NCBI GenBank assembly: GCA_905182165.1
Contig: CAJJAK010000007.1
Coordinates: forward strand, 1 to 64,000
DNA from: an uncultured Paracoccaceae bacterium
Lineage (GTDB): Bacteria > Pseudomonadota > Alphaproteobacteria > Rhodobacterales > Rhodobacteraceae
Length of the DNA stretch: 64,000 nucleotides
Direction of reading: 5' to 3'
Shown here: positions 7,935-17,696 of the stretch, piece after piece
How the letters are laid out: the number at the start of each line of letters is the position of its first letter
Position numbering within the stretch: the stretch's first letter is position 1
Made by a program: the position numbers and the translations under genes
The notes under the pieces: generated by a model
What the model saw: only the letters and a program-made list of their open reading frames with translations
Told to the model about the DNA's origin: nothing
Database searches by the model: none

Positions 7935-9038
7935 ATGATACTGAACTTACTAATTACGACATTTGTTTTGATAGTTTTATTAATTTATGGACATAAATTA
8001 TCAAGGCGCGGTACAGATGACTTATTGGCCATCCAATCGGCTCATAAAAGGGCTACAGTTAGATTTGGCGGAGTAGCCATAATTTGTGGTATTACCGCAG
8101 TCTGTTTGGTGAGCTTGCGCTCAGATATTTCGATGTTAATCCTGCTCTCAGGATCACCTATATTTCTTGCGGGGCTTTTAGAGGATATTACTGGGAAGGT
8201 CAGACCTAGAAATCGGTTGTTAGCTGCTTTTTGTTCTGCAGGCTTAGCCGTACTGCTAACTGGGGTGTACCTTGAGGCTGGAGATTTTTGGTTTCTTAAT
8301 AGACTTTTTATTTTTCCATTGATTGCCATACCGATTACTATGTTAATTTCTTCAGGTATCGCGAATGCCTTTAATATAATTGATGGTGTAAATGGGTTTT
8401 CTGCTGGCGTTGCGCTGATAGTTTCCTGTGTATTAGGATATGTTTGTCAGATTTATGATGAACCTAATTTGAGTTATTTTTGTTATATGATAGCTATAGC
8501 CATTGTTCCATTTTTATTAGTTAATTTTCCGTTTGGATATATCTTCTTGGGAGATGCTGGTGCATATACTCTTGGTCATTTGCTGAGTTGGGTCGCTATT
8601 ATTTTAATGTACAGGCACCCAGAAATTTCGGCTTGGGCTATATTATTAATGTTTTTTTGGCCTGCCACTGAGACACTTTTGTCGATTTACAGAAGATTTA
8701 TGTCTAAGACACCGTCTGGTGCGCCTGATAGTTTTCATTTTCATCAATTAATTATGCAATTAATCCAATTGTCATTTGATAAAGGTAAGAAACTTAATCG
8801 TTGGGCTAACCCACTATCGACATTAATATTATTGCCACTCGCTGGGGTTCCAATGGTGGTTTCATTGTTTCTAATACAAAATAATAAAGCCGCTCTTTTG
8901 GTTTATTTGGCATTGGCTGTTAGTTACCTATGTTTGTATGTCTTATTGGTTAAGAAAGTGAAATCAATTGCGTTACGTGATGGGAATGGGGAAGTTGTGG
9001 ACCGCTTAAATTATATATTTACGCCAAAAATAAAATAA
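7935..9038 (+). CDS. Glycosyltransferase family 4, WecA/MraY-like undecaprenyl-phosphate sugar-1-P transferase
   Basis: A 367-residue polytopic inner-membrane protein expected to transfer a HexNAc-1-phosphate from UDP to undecaprenyl phosphate. Family signatures are NAFNIIDGVNGFSAG (about residues 138-152) and the GDAGAYTLGH box in the second half. About ten hydrophobic helices alternate with short loops, and the PDSFHFHQL cytoplasmic segment corresponds to the conserved His loop of the family. It stands alone between a terminator and tRNA-Leu. Its function overlaps in principle with the sugar transferase at 348-1025, so the two may start different glycans. Confidence 0.85.
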   Translation: MILNLLITTFVLIVLLIYGHKLSRRGTDDLLAIQSAHKRATVRFGGVAIICGITAVCLVSLRSDISMLILLSGSPIFLAGLLEDITGKVRPRNRLLAAFCSAGLAVLLTGVYLEAGDFWFLNRLFIFPLIAIPITMLISSGIANAFNIIDGVNGFSAGVALIVSCVLGYVCQIYDEPNLSYFCYMIAIAIVPFLLVNFPFGYIFLGDAGAYTLGHLLSWVAIILMYRHPEISAWAILLMFFWPATETLLSIYRRFMSKTPSGAPDSFHFHQLIMQLIQLSFDKGKKLNRWANPLSTLILLPLAGVPMVVSLFLIQNNKAALLVYLALAVSYLCLYVLLVKKVKSIALRDGNGEVVDRLNYIFTPKIK

Positions 9039-9165
9039 TTTTTTATTAGGGTTTGATATTTAATATGTAAGTTCATAAATAGATCTTTTATTGGATTGAT
9101 CTCATCAAACTTCCATTTGAGTCATTGACGCGACTACTTTCTATAGTTAGATGATTTTTTGCGTT

Positions 9166-9249
9166 GCCCGAGTGGCGGAATGGTAGACGCAGGGGATTCA
9201 AAATCCCCCGCCGCAAGGTGTGCCGGTTCGAGTCCGGCCTCGGGTACCA
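9166..9249 (+). tRNA. tRNA-Leu (CAA)
   Basis: 84 nt with acceptor arms GCCCGAG/CTCGGGT, discriminator A and encoded CCA at 9247-9249. The anticodon loop TTCAAAA sits between GGGGA and TCCCC, giving anticodon CAA. A long variable arm (class II) and the T-arm GGTTCGAGTCC are present. Confidence 0.95.
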
Positions 9250-9330
9250 TATAATCCTTGCTAATTATTGTTTGCAGTAAGGATAAATAAAGCATTGCTA
9301 TGATAGCTAGATTAGAATCTAGATGATTTT

Positions 9331-10185
9331 ATGAAATTTATCCATATCCTCATGGCCATATCTGTCCCTTTAATTTGGGGCACTGGTTTTGTTGTTGCTA
9401 AAGGGGCCATTAGTGAATTTCCACCAATCCTCTTAATGGCTTTCAGGTTTTTAGTAACATCACTGGTGCTAATTTGGTTCGTCAAGCCGCCAATTGGACA
9501 ATTAAGAGCCTTATTTCTGATTGCTATAGTTGCATCAGCAATTCAGTACAGTCTTACTTTCACTGGCCTTAAAGGATTAGATGCTGGTTTTGCTGCATTA
9601 ATAGTGCAGCTTGAAGTTCCATTCTTAGTAATTTTAGGTGCAATTCTTTTAGGAGAAAAGCCCAGTAAAAGAAAATGGATAGGTATTGCCATAGCTTTTT
9701 CAGGAGTGGGTTTACTGGTTGGCAAGGTGGAGTTTGGGAATGCGTGGAGTAGCGTAGTTTTAGTAATTCTGGGTGCATTTACATGGGCTATTGGTCAAAT
9801 CCTTGTACGAAAATTGAAAAATATTGATGGATTAACCACCACTGCCTGGGTTGCTGTTTTTGCAACACCTCAGTTATTTTTAATGTCACTAGTTTTTGAA
9901 AGTGATCATGTTAATTTGTAATCGAACGCAGTTCTTCAGTTTGGTGGGCTGTTTTATATCTTGGGCTAATAATGACTGCTCTGGGATACTATTTTTGGAA
10001 TACGTTAATACGAACTTATGAAATTGAAAAAGTAGCACCGTTTCTTACTTCTTTTACCTGTATTTTCACTCCTTGGCGGTGTTATTTTTCTTGAGGAATT
10101 AGTATCAACTGTCAAAATATTAGGAGGGCTCATTGTTATTTTGGGTGTTGCCTTTGTAAGTTTGGAAAAAAAACCTAACGTTTAA
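9331..10185 (+). CDS. EamA/DMT-family transporter (two frameshifts)
   Basis: An inner-membrane drug/metabolite-type exporter of about 285 residues with two EamA repeats. The first 196 residues are clean (WGTGFVVAKGAISEFPPILL, GEKPSKRKWIGIAIAFSGVG). After the stop at 9919-9921 the family sequence continues in another frame (WWAVLYLGLIMTALGYYFWN, RTYEIEKVAPFL) and shifts again near 10050 to LLPVFSLLGGVIFLEELVS, ending at 10185. Two small indels therefore explain the breaks. Whether they are real or errors cannot be told here. Substrate unknown. Confidence 0.78.
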
Positions 10186-10288
10186 AGTGAATTTATTGAT
10201 AAACTGTTGCTTTTTTTCTGTTTTTAATGTCTACGGATGTTTCTGTAATTTTGAAAATAAATTGTGGATCAGTTGGGGGAAATATTTA

Positions 10289-11385
10289 TTGTCTGAAAGT
10301 AATGGGAGTAACTTCGTCGTATTTGATGGAGTTCAAAAAAGCTACGACGGTGAAGTTCTTGTCGTAAAGGATTTGAATTTAAATATATCCAAGGGTGAGT
10401 TTGTCACGATGCTTGGGCCCATCAGGATCTGGCAAAACGACTTGCTTAATGATGCTCGCTGGTTTTGAGACTGCGACTCATGGCGAATTAGGCTTGATGG
10501 AAAGCCAATAAATAATATTCCTCCGCATAAACGTGGTATTGGGATGGTATTTCAAAATTATGCATTATTTCCTCATATGACCGTCGGAGAAAATCTCTCC
10601 TTTCCTTTGGAAGTACGGGGCTTAGACAAAAGCCAACGTGAACTTAAGGTAAAAAATGCTCTTGATATGGTGCAAATGGGTGAATTTATTGGCCGCAGGC
10701 CAGCACAGCTTTCTGGCGGTCAACAGCAACGAATTGCGTTAGCGAGATCATTGGTTTTCGAGCCAGAACTTGTTTTGATGGATGAGCCTTTAGGAGCACT
10801 AGATAAACAATTACGAGAGCACATGCAGTATGAAATAAAACATATACATGAACGATTAGGGGTTACAGTTGTGTATGTAACTCACGATCAATCTGAAGCC
10901 TTAACTATGTCTGACAGAGTGGCAGTTTTTGAAGATGGAAGAATTCAACAATTAGTCAGCTCCTGAGATCTATATGAGAGACCAGAAAATGCATTTGTTG
11001 CTCAGTTTATTGGTGAAAATAATAGATTAAAAGCTGTGATTACTGATGTGCAAAATGATTTAGTTACGACTAAAACTGCAGATGGAACACAGTTTATAGC
11101 AAAGAGAGTAAACTGTGGTGATGTGGGTTCTTATACTACGCTTTCAATTAGGCCTGAGCGAGTTACTGTTGGCGTATAGAGGGTGAAAATACGACTAAAG
11201 CAAAGGTGCTGGAGTTGATCTATCTTGGCGATCATATACGTTGTCGTATGAGTGTCGAAAAAGACAATGAGTTTATTGTAAAAGTTCCTAATTCATCTAA
11301 TCACACTCATATGGAGGTTGGAGAAGAAACAATTGTTAGCTGGACGTCTGATGACTGTCGAGCATTAGATATTGGAACTTTATAG
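10289..11385 (+). CDS. potA: Spermidine/putrescine-type ABC transporter ATP-binding protein (several frameshifts)
   Basis: The ATPase of a polyamine-type importer, about 365 residues when repaired. A TTG start at 10289 follows a GGGGGA ribosome site. The Walker A region (GPSGSGKTT) is split by an extra base near 10420. GEIRLDGKPINNIPPHKRG needs one base restored near 10487. The Q-loop (MVFQNYALFPHMTV), signature LSGGQQQRIALARSL, Walker B VLMDEPLGALD and H-loop YVTHDQSEA follow cleanly. A TGA at 10964-10966 interrupts the expected SSPEDLYERPENAF. The C-terminal TOBE region shifts once more near 11178. Four defects in one gene contrast with its intact substrate-binding partner at 11462. Confidence 0.82.
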
Positions 11386-11461
11386 AATTTAAGATATATT
11401 TTGTTAGCCCAATCAAAATATAGAAGTAAGTTTTTAGGGCATTAATAACTGGGAGACTAAA

Positions 11462-12541
11462 ATGAAAATTAAATTATTACTTTTAGGAGCAGTAAGTGCA
11501 GGAGCTTTGGCTACTGCTTCCTTAGCTGACTCCATTACTGTTGTTTCATGGGGTGGTGGATATACTAAATCACAAGTTGAAGCATACCATAAACCTTGGG
11601 CTAAATCGACTGGAAATTCTGTTGTATCTGAAGATTATAGTGGCGGCTTAGCAGAAGTTAGAGCGCAAGTAGAAGCTGGAAATGTTTCTTGGGACGTAGT
11701 AGATGTTGAGCTTTCTGACGCAATTGTTGGATGTGATGAAGGTTTATTAGAAGAGATTGATGCATCTACTCTACCAGATGGTCTAGATGGAACCCCTGCT
11801 AGTGAAGATTTTATGGATGGTGCGTTGAGTGAATGTGCTGTTGGTAATATAGTTTGGTCAACTATGGTAGCATATGACAAAACTAAATTTTCTACGGCCC
11901 CAACAACTATGGCAGACTTCTTTGACGTAGAAAATTTTCCAGGTAAAAGAGGAATGCGAAAAGTTGCAAAAAATATGTTAGAAATGGCATTAATGGGCGA
12001 CGGCGTTCCAGCATCAGGTGTATATGATGTAATGAAAACTGATGAAGGAATAGATAGGGCATTTGCTAAGCTTGATACAATCAAGGATAGTGTAGTATGG
12101 TGGGAAGCTGGTGCTCAGCCTCCACAATTACTTGCTGACGGTGAAGTTTCAATGACAATTGTTTGGAACGGCAGAATTTTTGGTGCTATCGCGGCTGAAG
12201 GTCAGCCTTTTGGATTAATATGGGATGGTCAGATTTATGATTTAGACCTTTTTGTAATACCAAAGGGAAGCCCCAATAAAGAAGCTGCACTAGATTTTGT
12301 TCGCTTTTCAACGTCAACACAACCTTTGGCGGATCAAGCTAGCTGGATACCTTATGGACCAACTAGAGCATCGTCTATTCCATTACTAGGAACTTATCAT
12401 AGTGATGCATCTATTCAGATGATTGATCATATGCCAACAACTGCAAAAGCACTTAAAAATGGTGTACAAAACGATTATATGTTTTGGGCTGATAATGGCG
12501 AAGAACTAAACGAACGGTTCAACGCTTGGTTGGCTAAGTAA
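11462..12541 (+). CDS. potD: Extracellular solute-binding protein, spermidine/putrescine (PotD/PotF) type
   Basis: A 359-residue periplasmic protein with a clear signal peptide (about 1-22, ending in TASLADS). The mature start ITVVSWGGGYTKSQVEAYH and the segment WDVVDVELSDA are characteristic of the spermidine/putrescine binding family. It delivers the ligand to the permeases at 12621-15129. GGGAG lies just before the ATG. A short stem-loop (GATCAAG-TATT-CTTGGATC) near 12549-12567 follows the gene, perhaps favouring higher expression of the binding protein than of the permeases. The actual ligand could be a polyamine or another small amine. Confidence 0.88.
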   Translation: MKIKLLLLGAVSAGALATASLADSITVVSWGGGYTKSQVEAYHKPWAKSTGNSVVSEDYSGGLAEVRAQVEAGNVSWDVVDVELSDAIVGCDEGLLEEIDASTLPDGLDGTPASEDFMDGALSECAVGNIVWSTMVAYDKTKFSTAPTTMADFFDVENFPGKRGMRKVAKNMLEMALMGDGVPASGVYDVMKTDEGIDRAFAKLDTIKDSVVWWEAGAQPPQLLADGEVSMTIVWNGRIFGAIAAEGQPFGLIWDGQIYDLDLFVIPKGSPNKEAALDFVRFSTSTQPLADQASWIPYGPTRASSIPLLGTYHSDASIQMIDHMPTTAKALKNGVQNDYMFWADNGEELNERFNAWLAK

Positions 12542-12620
12542 TAAATAAGATCAAGTATTCTTGGATCAAGAAAATTTTTGATGCGCAATACATTTAAACT
12601 AAAAGGATTTGGCATCGAGG

Positions 12621-13883
12621 ATGGAATTGACTGAAGAAAATAAAAAAAATGAAGTCATTACCAGCGATGGAGTTCCGTTAAAACGGAAACTTGCTAAGTC
12701 TTTGTTCCAAAGTCGCATAAGGGCTTTTGGGTTAGTAACGCCGCTGCTTATGCTTATATTTTTTGCGTTTGTCATTCCTATATTAATTTTTTTATCAAGG
12801 GGTGTTTATAACGATACCTTTGAAAAACATATGATAAATTTAGCTCCCCTCATTTCTGTTTGGGACGGTAAGTCCGAACCAAATGAGGCCATGTTTGAGG
12901 CATTGGTATTAGATCTTAAAGCAGGAAAAAAATCAAAAAATATTGGAAAAGTGGCAACAAGGGTAAATCGGGAACTTTCGGGAACTCGCTCTTTGTTCAC
13001 CAGCTCAGCAAGAAAAGGGAATAAAATCATCTCCATCTGAAATAAAGTCTTTAATAGAACTGAATAAAAAGTGGGGTAAATTGGAGGTATGGAGGGCTCT
13101 CAAAATAACGTCTAAGTCCTTAACACCATCATTTTTGGCTTCTGCGTTAGATATGAAATACACAGCAGATGGAACGTTTGAGCGCAAATCTGAAGAAAGA
13201 CGAATTCACCTGAAACTTTTTGCTCGTACACTAGAGATTTCTCTTATAGTGGTATTAGCTGGTTTGGTTTTGGGATATCCTGTCGCATTTCTACTTGCCA
13301 GTTTGCCGGCGCGTACTTCAAATTTATTACTTATTTTCGTATTGTTACCATTCTGGACTTCTCTGTTGGTCAGGACGACGGCTTGGATTGCTATGCTTCA
13401 GGGGCAAGGGGTATTAAATGACTTAGCTGTCGTTTTTGGATTAGCCACTGATGCTGACAGATTTTCGCTTATATATAATAAGACAGGCACATTAATATCA
13501 ATGACGCACATATTACTGCCTTTTATGATTTTGCCTCTTTATTCCGTCATGAAAACGATACCTCCTTCATACGTGCGCGCGGCCAAATCAATGGGTGCAA
13601 CAGATTGGACTGCGTTTTGGCGAATTTATTTCCCACAAACTATTCCAGGTATTGGTGCTGGATGTTTGTTGTATTTATTTTGGCTATAAGTTTTTATATC
13701 ACTCCTGCATTGTTAGGGGGAAATGACGGGACAATGATTTCTAATTTCATTGATTTACATATGAGAAAAACATTGAACTGGTCATTAGCGGCAGCGATGG
13801 GTGGTGTCTTACTTGTCATTGTGTTGTTTCTATATTGGATTTACGACCGGGTCGTAGGTATCGATAACGTAAAGTTAGGTTGA
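12621..13883 (+). CDS. potB: ABC transporter permease, PotB type (two frameshifts)
   Basis: First inner-membrane permease of the polyamine-type importer, about 420 residues. It has an N-terminal membrane helix (LVTPLLMLIFFAFVIPILIF), a large periplasmic insert and then a five-helix permease core with the EAA-like loop (YVRAAKSMGATDWTAFWRIY). The frame breaks near 13015, where the family sequence passes from TSSARK to GIKSSPSEIKSLIELNKKW, and near 13671, where it resumes as VFILAISFYITPALLGG. I prefer ATG 12621 to TTG 12609, but neither has a well-spaced ribosome site. It is followed after 4 nt by the second permease. Confidence 0.8.
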
Positions 13884-13887
13884 TAGA

Positions 13888-15129
13888 TTGATTAAATCTT
13901 ATGCATATGTTCCTAAAAAACCGCAAATGTGGTTCAATTTGCTTTGGACTGGGCTTCTGGGAGCAATCTTAGGTTTTTTAACAGCGGAAGGTCAGTATCA
14001 TTTAATGCTACCTTATTTGGGCTTAGGTTTTCTTATTTTTGGTTGTCTTGCTTATGTATCAATAAGCTTCCTAAGATCCGGAATAGTGTCTTCAATTTTT
14101 TGTTCATTAATCTTACTCTTAATCGCAGTTTTCTACTTTGGGCTTGCTTATGCTATTGTTGTGGCAATCTTTGGCTGGATCTTGGGTGCCATGTCTCATT
14201 GGTTAGCAAATGGATCTTATCGGCTTAATCTACCACCTTATGCTACTTCAAAGGGCGTTTTGTGGTTTTACACATTCCGCTTTATTTGTGGATTGATTTT
14301 CTTGTTTCTTATAGCGCCTATACTTATAGTTTTTCCCCTCAGTTTTAACAAAGAACCTTACTTTAGTTTTACGGAAGGTATGTTAGCATTTGATCCAACT
14401 GCTTTTTCTGTGCGGTGGTATATCGATATTTTGCACAATGGTATGATTGAGCCAGCCGCGGTGATAGGTTGGTGGTCGGATCTATGGAGTAATTCGCAAT
14501 GGATTAGGTCAATAAAGAATAGCTTTATTATAGGTATTTTTGCGACACTACTTGCAACTGGTCTGGGAACATTAGCCGCAATTGGGCTTTCTAGAAGTGA
14601 AATGCCATTCCGCCGACCTATCATGGCACTTTTGATATCACCTATGATTGTGCCATTAGTGATTATTGGTTCTGGAATGTTTTTTTTCTTTTCAGACATT
14701 GGAATTGCAAAAACATATCTTGGTGTAATCGTAGCTCATGCAATTCTTGGCACCCCATATGTAATTATAACCGTAACAGCCACGTTGGTTAGCTTTGATG
14801 AAAGCTTAACTCGAGCTGCAGCAAGCCTTGGAGCAAACCCATTCAGGGCTTTTTTCAAAGTTCAAATGCCACTCATTCTTCCAGGAGTCGTATCAGGTGC
14901 TCTATTTGCCTTTATCACTTCTTTTGACGAAATTGTCGTGGTGCTACAAATAGCTGACGTAAGACAACGAACAATACCAAGACAGATGTTTTCAGGCATT
15001 AGGGAACAGATTAGTCCTACTATATTGGCGGTTGCAACAATTCTTGTGATCCTTTCCATAGTTCTTTTAACAGTTGTTGAAATGCTACGAAGAAGATCCG
15101 AACGAATGCGTGGTATTTCACCTAGTTAA
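13888..15129 (+). CDS. potC: ABC transporter permease, PotC type, with N-terminal membrane extension
   Basis: Second permease of the polyamine-type importer. The C-terminal 270 residues are a standard PotC-like core (IRSIKNSFIIGIFATLLATG, FDESLTRAAASLGANPFRAF, TSFDEIVVVLQIADVRQRTI). The first 130 residues or so add about four hydrophobic helices not found in the usual 260-290 residue PotC. TTG 13888 is the likely start, with AGG 8 nt before it. Its tight spacing to the upstream permease supports co-transcription of 10289-15129. Similar long forms occur in other alphaproteobacterial members of the family, as far as I know. Confidence 0.85.
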   Translation: MIKSYAYVPKKPQMWFNLLWTGLLGAILGFLTAEGQYHLMLPYLGLGFLIFGCLAYVSISFLRSGIVSSIFCSLILLLIAVFYFGLAYAIVVAIFGWILGAMSHWLANGSYRLNLPPYATSKGVLWFYTFRFICGLIFLFLIAPILIVFPLSFNKEPYFSFTEGMLAFDPTAFSVRWYIDILHNGMIEPAAVIGWWSDLWSNSQWIRSIKNSFIIGIFATLLATGLGTLAAIGLSRSEMPFRRPIMALLISPMIVPLVIIGSGMFFFFSDIGIAKTYLGVIVAHAILGTPYVIITVTATLVSFDESLTRAAASLGANPFRAFFKVQMPLILPGVVSGALFAFITSFDEIVVVLQIADVRQRTIPRQMFSGIREQISPTILAVATILVILSIVLLTVVEMLRRRSERMRGISPS

Positions 15130-15136
15130 ATAGCTC

Positions 15137-16066
15137 TCAGTTTAAAATTAAGAGCCAAACTGAAACAGTAAATACTGAAAAAACTGTTCCAACAAGAACT
15201 GTGCTAGCAGCGATTTGTTTTGCATTACCGTACATATTAGCAAACATAAAAGCATTCATTCCTGGAGCCATTGCTGCTGTAATTACAGCAGGGTAAAAAA
15301 CCTCAGGCTGTAAAGTAAAAAACGTACTTGAAATAGTCAGTGTGATCAAAGGGTGAATAATAAGTGAAATAATGCATAAATATGCTATCAACCGAAGATC
15401 ACCCTTAGGATTGTAGCGAACCAATACACCTCCAAGCCCAAATAATGCCGCTGGCAAAGCTGCTCTAACAATCAGGTTCAGTGCATCAGAAGCAGCGCTT
15501 GGTAACGTCAATTCCATAAAATTAGCCAAAAATCCCAATCCAATACCTATCATTAAGGAATTTTTAAAAATTGCTTTAGATACACTAAGAAATAGTTCTT
15601 TTATTTTTAGTTTTTCGCTTTTGGCAATTTCCATTGCTGTAATACCAATTAAATAACAAAATGGTGCGTGCATTGCGATGATGACATAGTTGCCGACGAG
15701 TGCATCAACGCCATATGCACGTTCGGTTATCGGGAGGCCCAAGAGGACGGAGTTTGAGAAAAGGCAGCAAAACCCGATGGCGATGCAGTCTTCCCAATCT
15801 CGTTTTAAAATTAGGCGTGAAGCTATAATACCCGCTGCAAAACAAAGGGCTGCACCCGTGTAAAAGCTGATAAGAAGGCGTGGGTCAAACGAGCTTTGTA
15901 GGTCGATGTTGGCGATAGCCTGAAACAAAAGGCATGGAATTGCAAAGCTTTGCGCAAACTTCATCAGCCCATCGATGCCGGAAATTGGGAATCCGCGCCA
16001 TACCGCAATATAACCAATTGCAATCACGATAAAAACTGGGATTGTAACGGATAATACGATACTCAT
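15137..16066 (-). CDS. AEC (auxin efflux carrier) family transporter
   Basis: A 309-residue protein with about ten membrane segments in two inverted halves. FAQSFAIPCLLFQAIANIDL near the N-terminus and AAMAPGMNAFMFANMYGNAK near the C-terminus are the conserved crossover regions of the AEC/BART family, which exports or imports small organic acids. It converges with the PotC-like gene (7 nt apart) and starts 3 nt after the stop of the metallohydrolase gene, so it may be the last gene of the dacC-tmk-holB-tatD transcription unit. Substrate not predictable. Confidence 0.85.
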   Translation of the reverse strand: MSIVLSVTIPVFIVIAIGYIAVWRGFPISGIDGLMKFAQSFAIPCLLFQAIANIDLQSSFDPRLLISFYTGAALCFAAGIIASRLILKRDWEDCIAIGFCCLFSNSVLLGLPITERAYGVDALVGNYVIIAMHAPFCYLIGITAMEIAKSEKLKIKELFLSVSKAIFKNSLMIGIGLGFLANFMELTLPSAASDALNLIVRAALPAALFGLGGVLVRYNPKGDLRLIAYLCIISLIIHPLITLTISSTFFTLQPEVFYPAVITAAMAPGMNAFMFANMYGNAKQIAASTVLVGTVFSVFTVSVWLLILN

Positions 16067-16069
16067 AAC

Positions 16070-16868
16070 TTAAATTTCATATTGTACTTTCATTCCGTCG
16101 TATGCTGCGGTCACTCTATTAGGTGTTTCCACACAAACCGTTTCGTAATCTAAGTCGATATGCATATTTGTTATTATGGCACGTTTTGGATCAGCCTTCT
16201 TAATCCACTCAAGTGTTTGAGAAAGATGTGAGTGTGAGGGATGTGGAGTATAGCGAAGTGCATCGACAACCCAACAATCTAAATTATTTAAATACTCCCA
16301 ACTTTCGGTTGGGATTTCTGAGACGTCGGGTAAATAAGCAAAATTATTTATTCTAAAACCTAATGCATTAATTCCGCCATGCTTTACATAAAAAGGTATT
16401 ATATCAATAGTTCCCCCGGCGCCACTTACGGCTAGGGGTCCTGATAAATCATTCATCTCTAGAATTGGGGGGTAGGGGCTGCCTTTAGGTTGAACAAATG
16501 CATAACCAAAGCGATCAAATAAGCTTTTTTGTACATTTGAATCTGCCCATACTTGAAGTCGTTTTCGATTCTTTAAAACAAGCATTCTTAAATCATCTAA
16601 TCCCGTGAACATGATCTGCGTGGTCGTGAGTGTACAAAACTGCATCCAAGTTATCTACTTTAGCAGTCAATAATTGACGCCTCATATCAGGTGTTGTGTC
16701 AATGAGGATTGTTGTCTTACCGGTTTCGTTTTCTTTAGTTATTAGCAAAGAACAACGTTGCCTGAAATTTTTGGGATTTTTAGGATCGCAATTTCCCCAT
16801 ATTCCACCTAGCCTAGGTACACCACCAGATGATCCACATCCGAGAATTGTAATAACAAGTTCACCCAT
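16070..16868 (-). CDS. PhnP-like MBL-fold metallohydrolase (one frameshift)
   Basis: A metallo-beta-lactamase fold phosphodiesterase of about 265 residues. The N-terminus has GCGSSGGVPR and DTTPDMRRQLL. The metal-binding motif is YTHDHADHVHG. The frame breaks right after it near 16615, and the rest (DDLRMLVLKNRKRLQVW and later HINALGF-type strands) follows one frame over. One extra base restores it. It overlaps the tatD stop by one base. The TatD plus MBL hydrolase pairing is conserved in many alphaproteobacteria, where the role of the MBL protein is not settled (cyclic phosphodiester hydrolysis is known for PhnP itself). Confidence 0.82.
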
Positions 16869-17656
16869 TAAATTACTGCCTTTGAAAATAATCTATTAAA
16901 ATTTTCAGTCGTTTTTGCGGCAAAAGTTTGATAATCTATTTCATAGATACTAGCGCCAACCTCTGCCGTATGAGCAGTATATGATGGCTCATTACGTTTT
17001 CCTCTATAGGGATCAGGTGAAAGATATGGGCTATCAGTTTCAATCAAAACTTGATCTATTGGTGCAATTTTAAATATGTTCCGGAGTTCTTCACTTTTCT
17101 TGAAAGTTACAATACCTGACATAGAAAGATAAAAGCCTAAATCTAGTGATAATCTTGCCAACTTTTCAGATGACGAAAAGCAATGCATTACACATTTATA
17201 TTTACCTTTTTTAAATTCACTTTTTAAGATTTTTCCCATATCGTCATCAGCAGCTCTAGAGTGAATTATTAATGGTAAACCGGTCTCACGAGCAGCTTCA
17301 ATATGAATTATTAATGATTTTTTTTGTATTTCTGCACTCTCAGCAGTGTAGTGATAATCTAATCCTGTTTCACCTATTCCAACCATTTTTGGATGTTTTG
17401 AAATTTTAATCAATTGATCGACGGAAGCTAAGGGTTCCTCTGCTGCTGACATTGGGTGCGTTCCAGCAGCATAATATACAGGTTCATATTTCTCTGATAT
17501 CTTTCGAACTAGTGGTTCATTTTTTAATCGGGTACATATTGTAACCATGCGCTTCACACCTGCTTCTTGAGCACGCATAATTAGATCAGGGATTTCACCT
17601 TCGAAGTCTGGAAAATCTAAGTGACAATGGCTATCAACTATAATTGGTTTGGTCAT
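16868..17656 (-). CDS. tatD: TatD-family metal-dependent DNase
   Basis: A 262-residue TIM-barrel hydrolase. The metal ligands are visible in order: DSHCHLDF at the N-terminus (HxH), GIGETGLDYHY with the bridging Glu, PLIIHSRAA, MHCFSSS and ETDSPYLSPDPYRGKRNEPS. Length and motifs are normal for TatD/YcfH 3'-5' DNases involved in DNA repair and turnover. It follows holB by 40 nt. In most alphaproteobacterial genomes metG lies between these two genes, and it is absent here. Confidence 0.92.
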   Translation of the reverse strand: MTKPIIVDSHCHLDFPDFEGEIPDLIMRAQEAGVKRMVTICTRLKNEPLVRKISEKYEPVYYAAGTHPMSAAEEPLASVDQLIKISKHPKMVGIGETGLDYHYTAESAEIQKKSLIIHIEAARETGLPLIIHSRAADDDMGKILKSEFKKGKYKCVMHCFSSSEKLARLSLDLGFYLSMSGIVTFKKSEELRNIFKIAPIDQVLIETDSPYLSPDPYRGKRNEPSYTAHTAEVGASIYEIDYQTFAAKTTENFNRLFSKAVI

Positions 17657-17696
17657 AATTTAGCCTTTAATGAGACTTTATACTTTGGATGTTTCT

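Noticed and set aside
9250..9295. Hairpin ATCCTTGC/GTAAGGAT after tRNA-Leu as a terminator
   Set aside because: The stem is weak, the loop long and no T-run follows.
10964..10966. In-frame TGA in the polyamine-type ATPase gene as a possible selenocysteine codon
   Set aside because: The expected family sequence at this point is SSPEDLYERP, not Cys or Sec; there are other indels in the gene and no SECIS-like hairpin follows.
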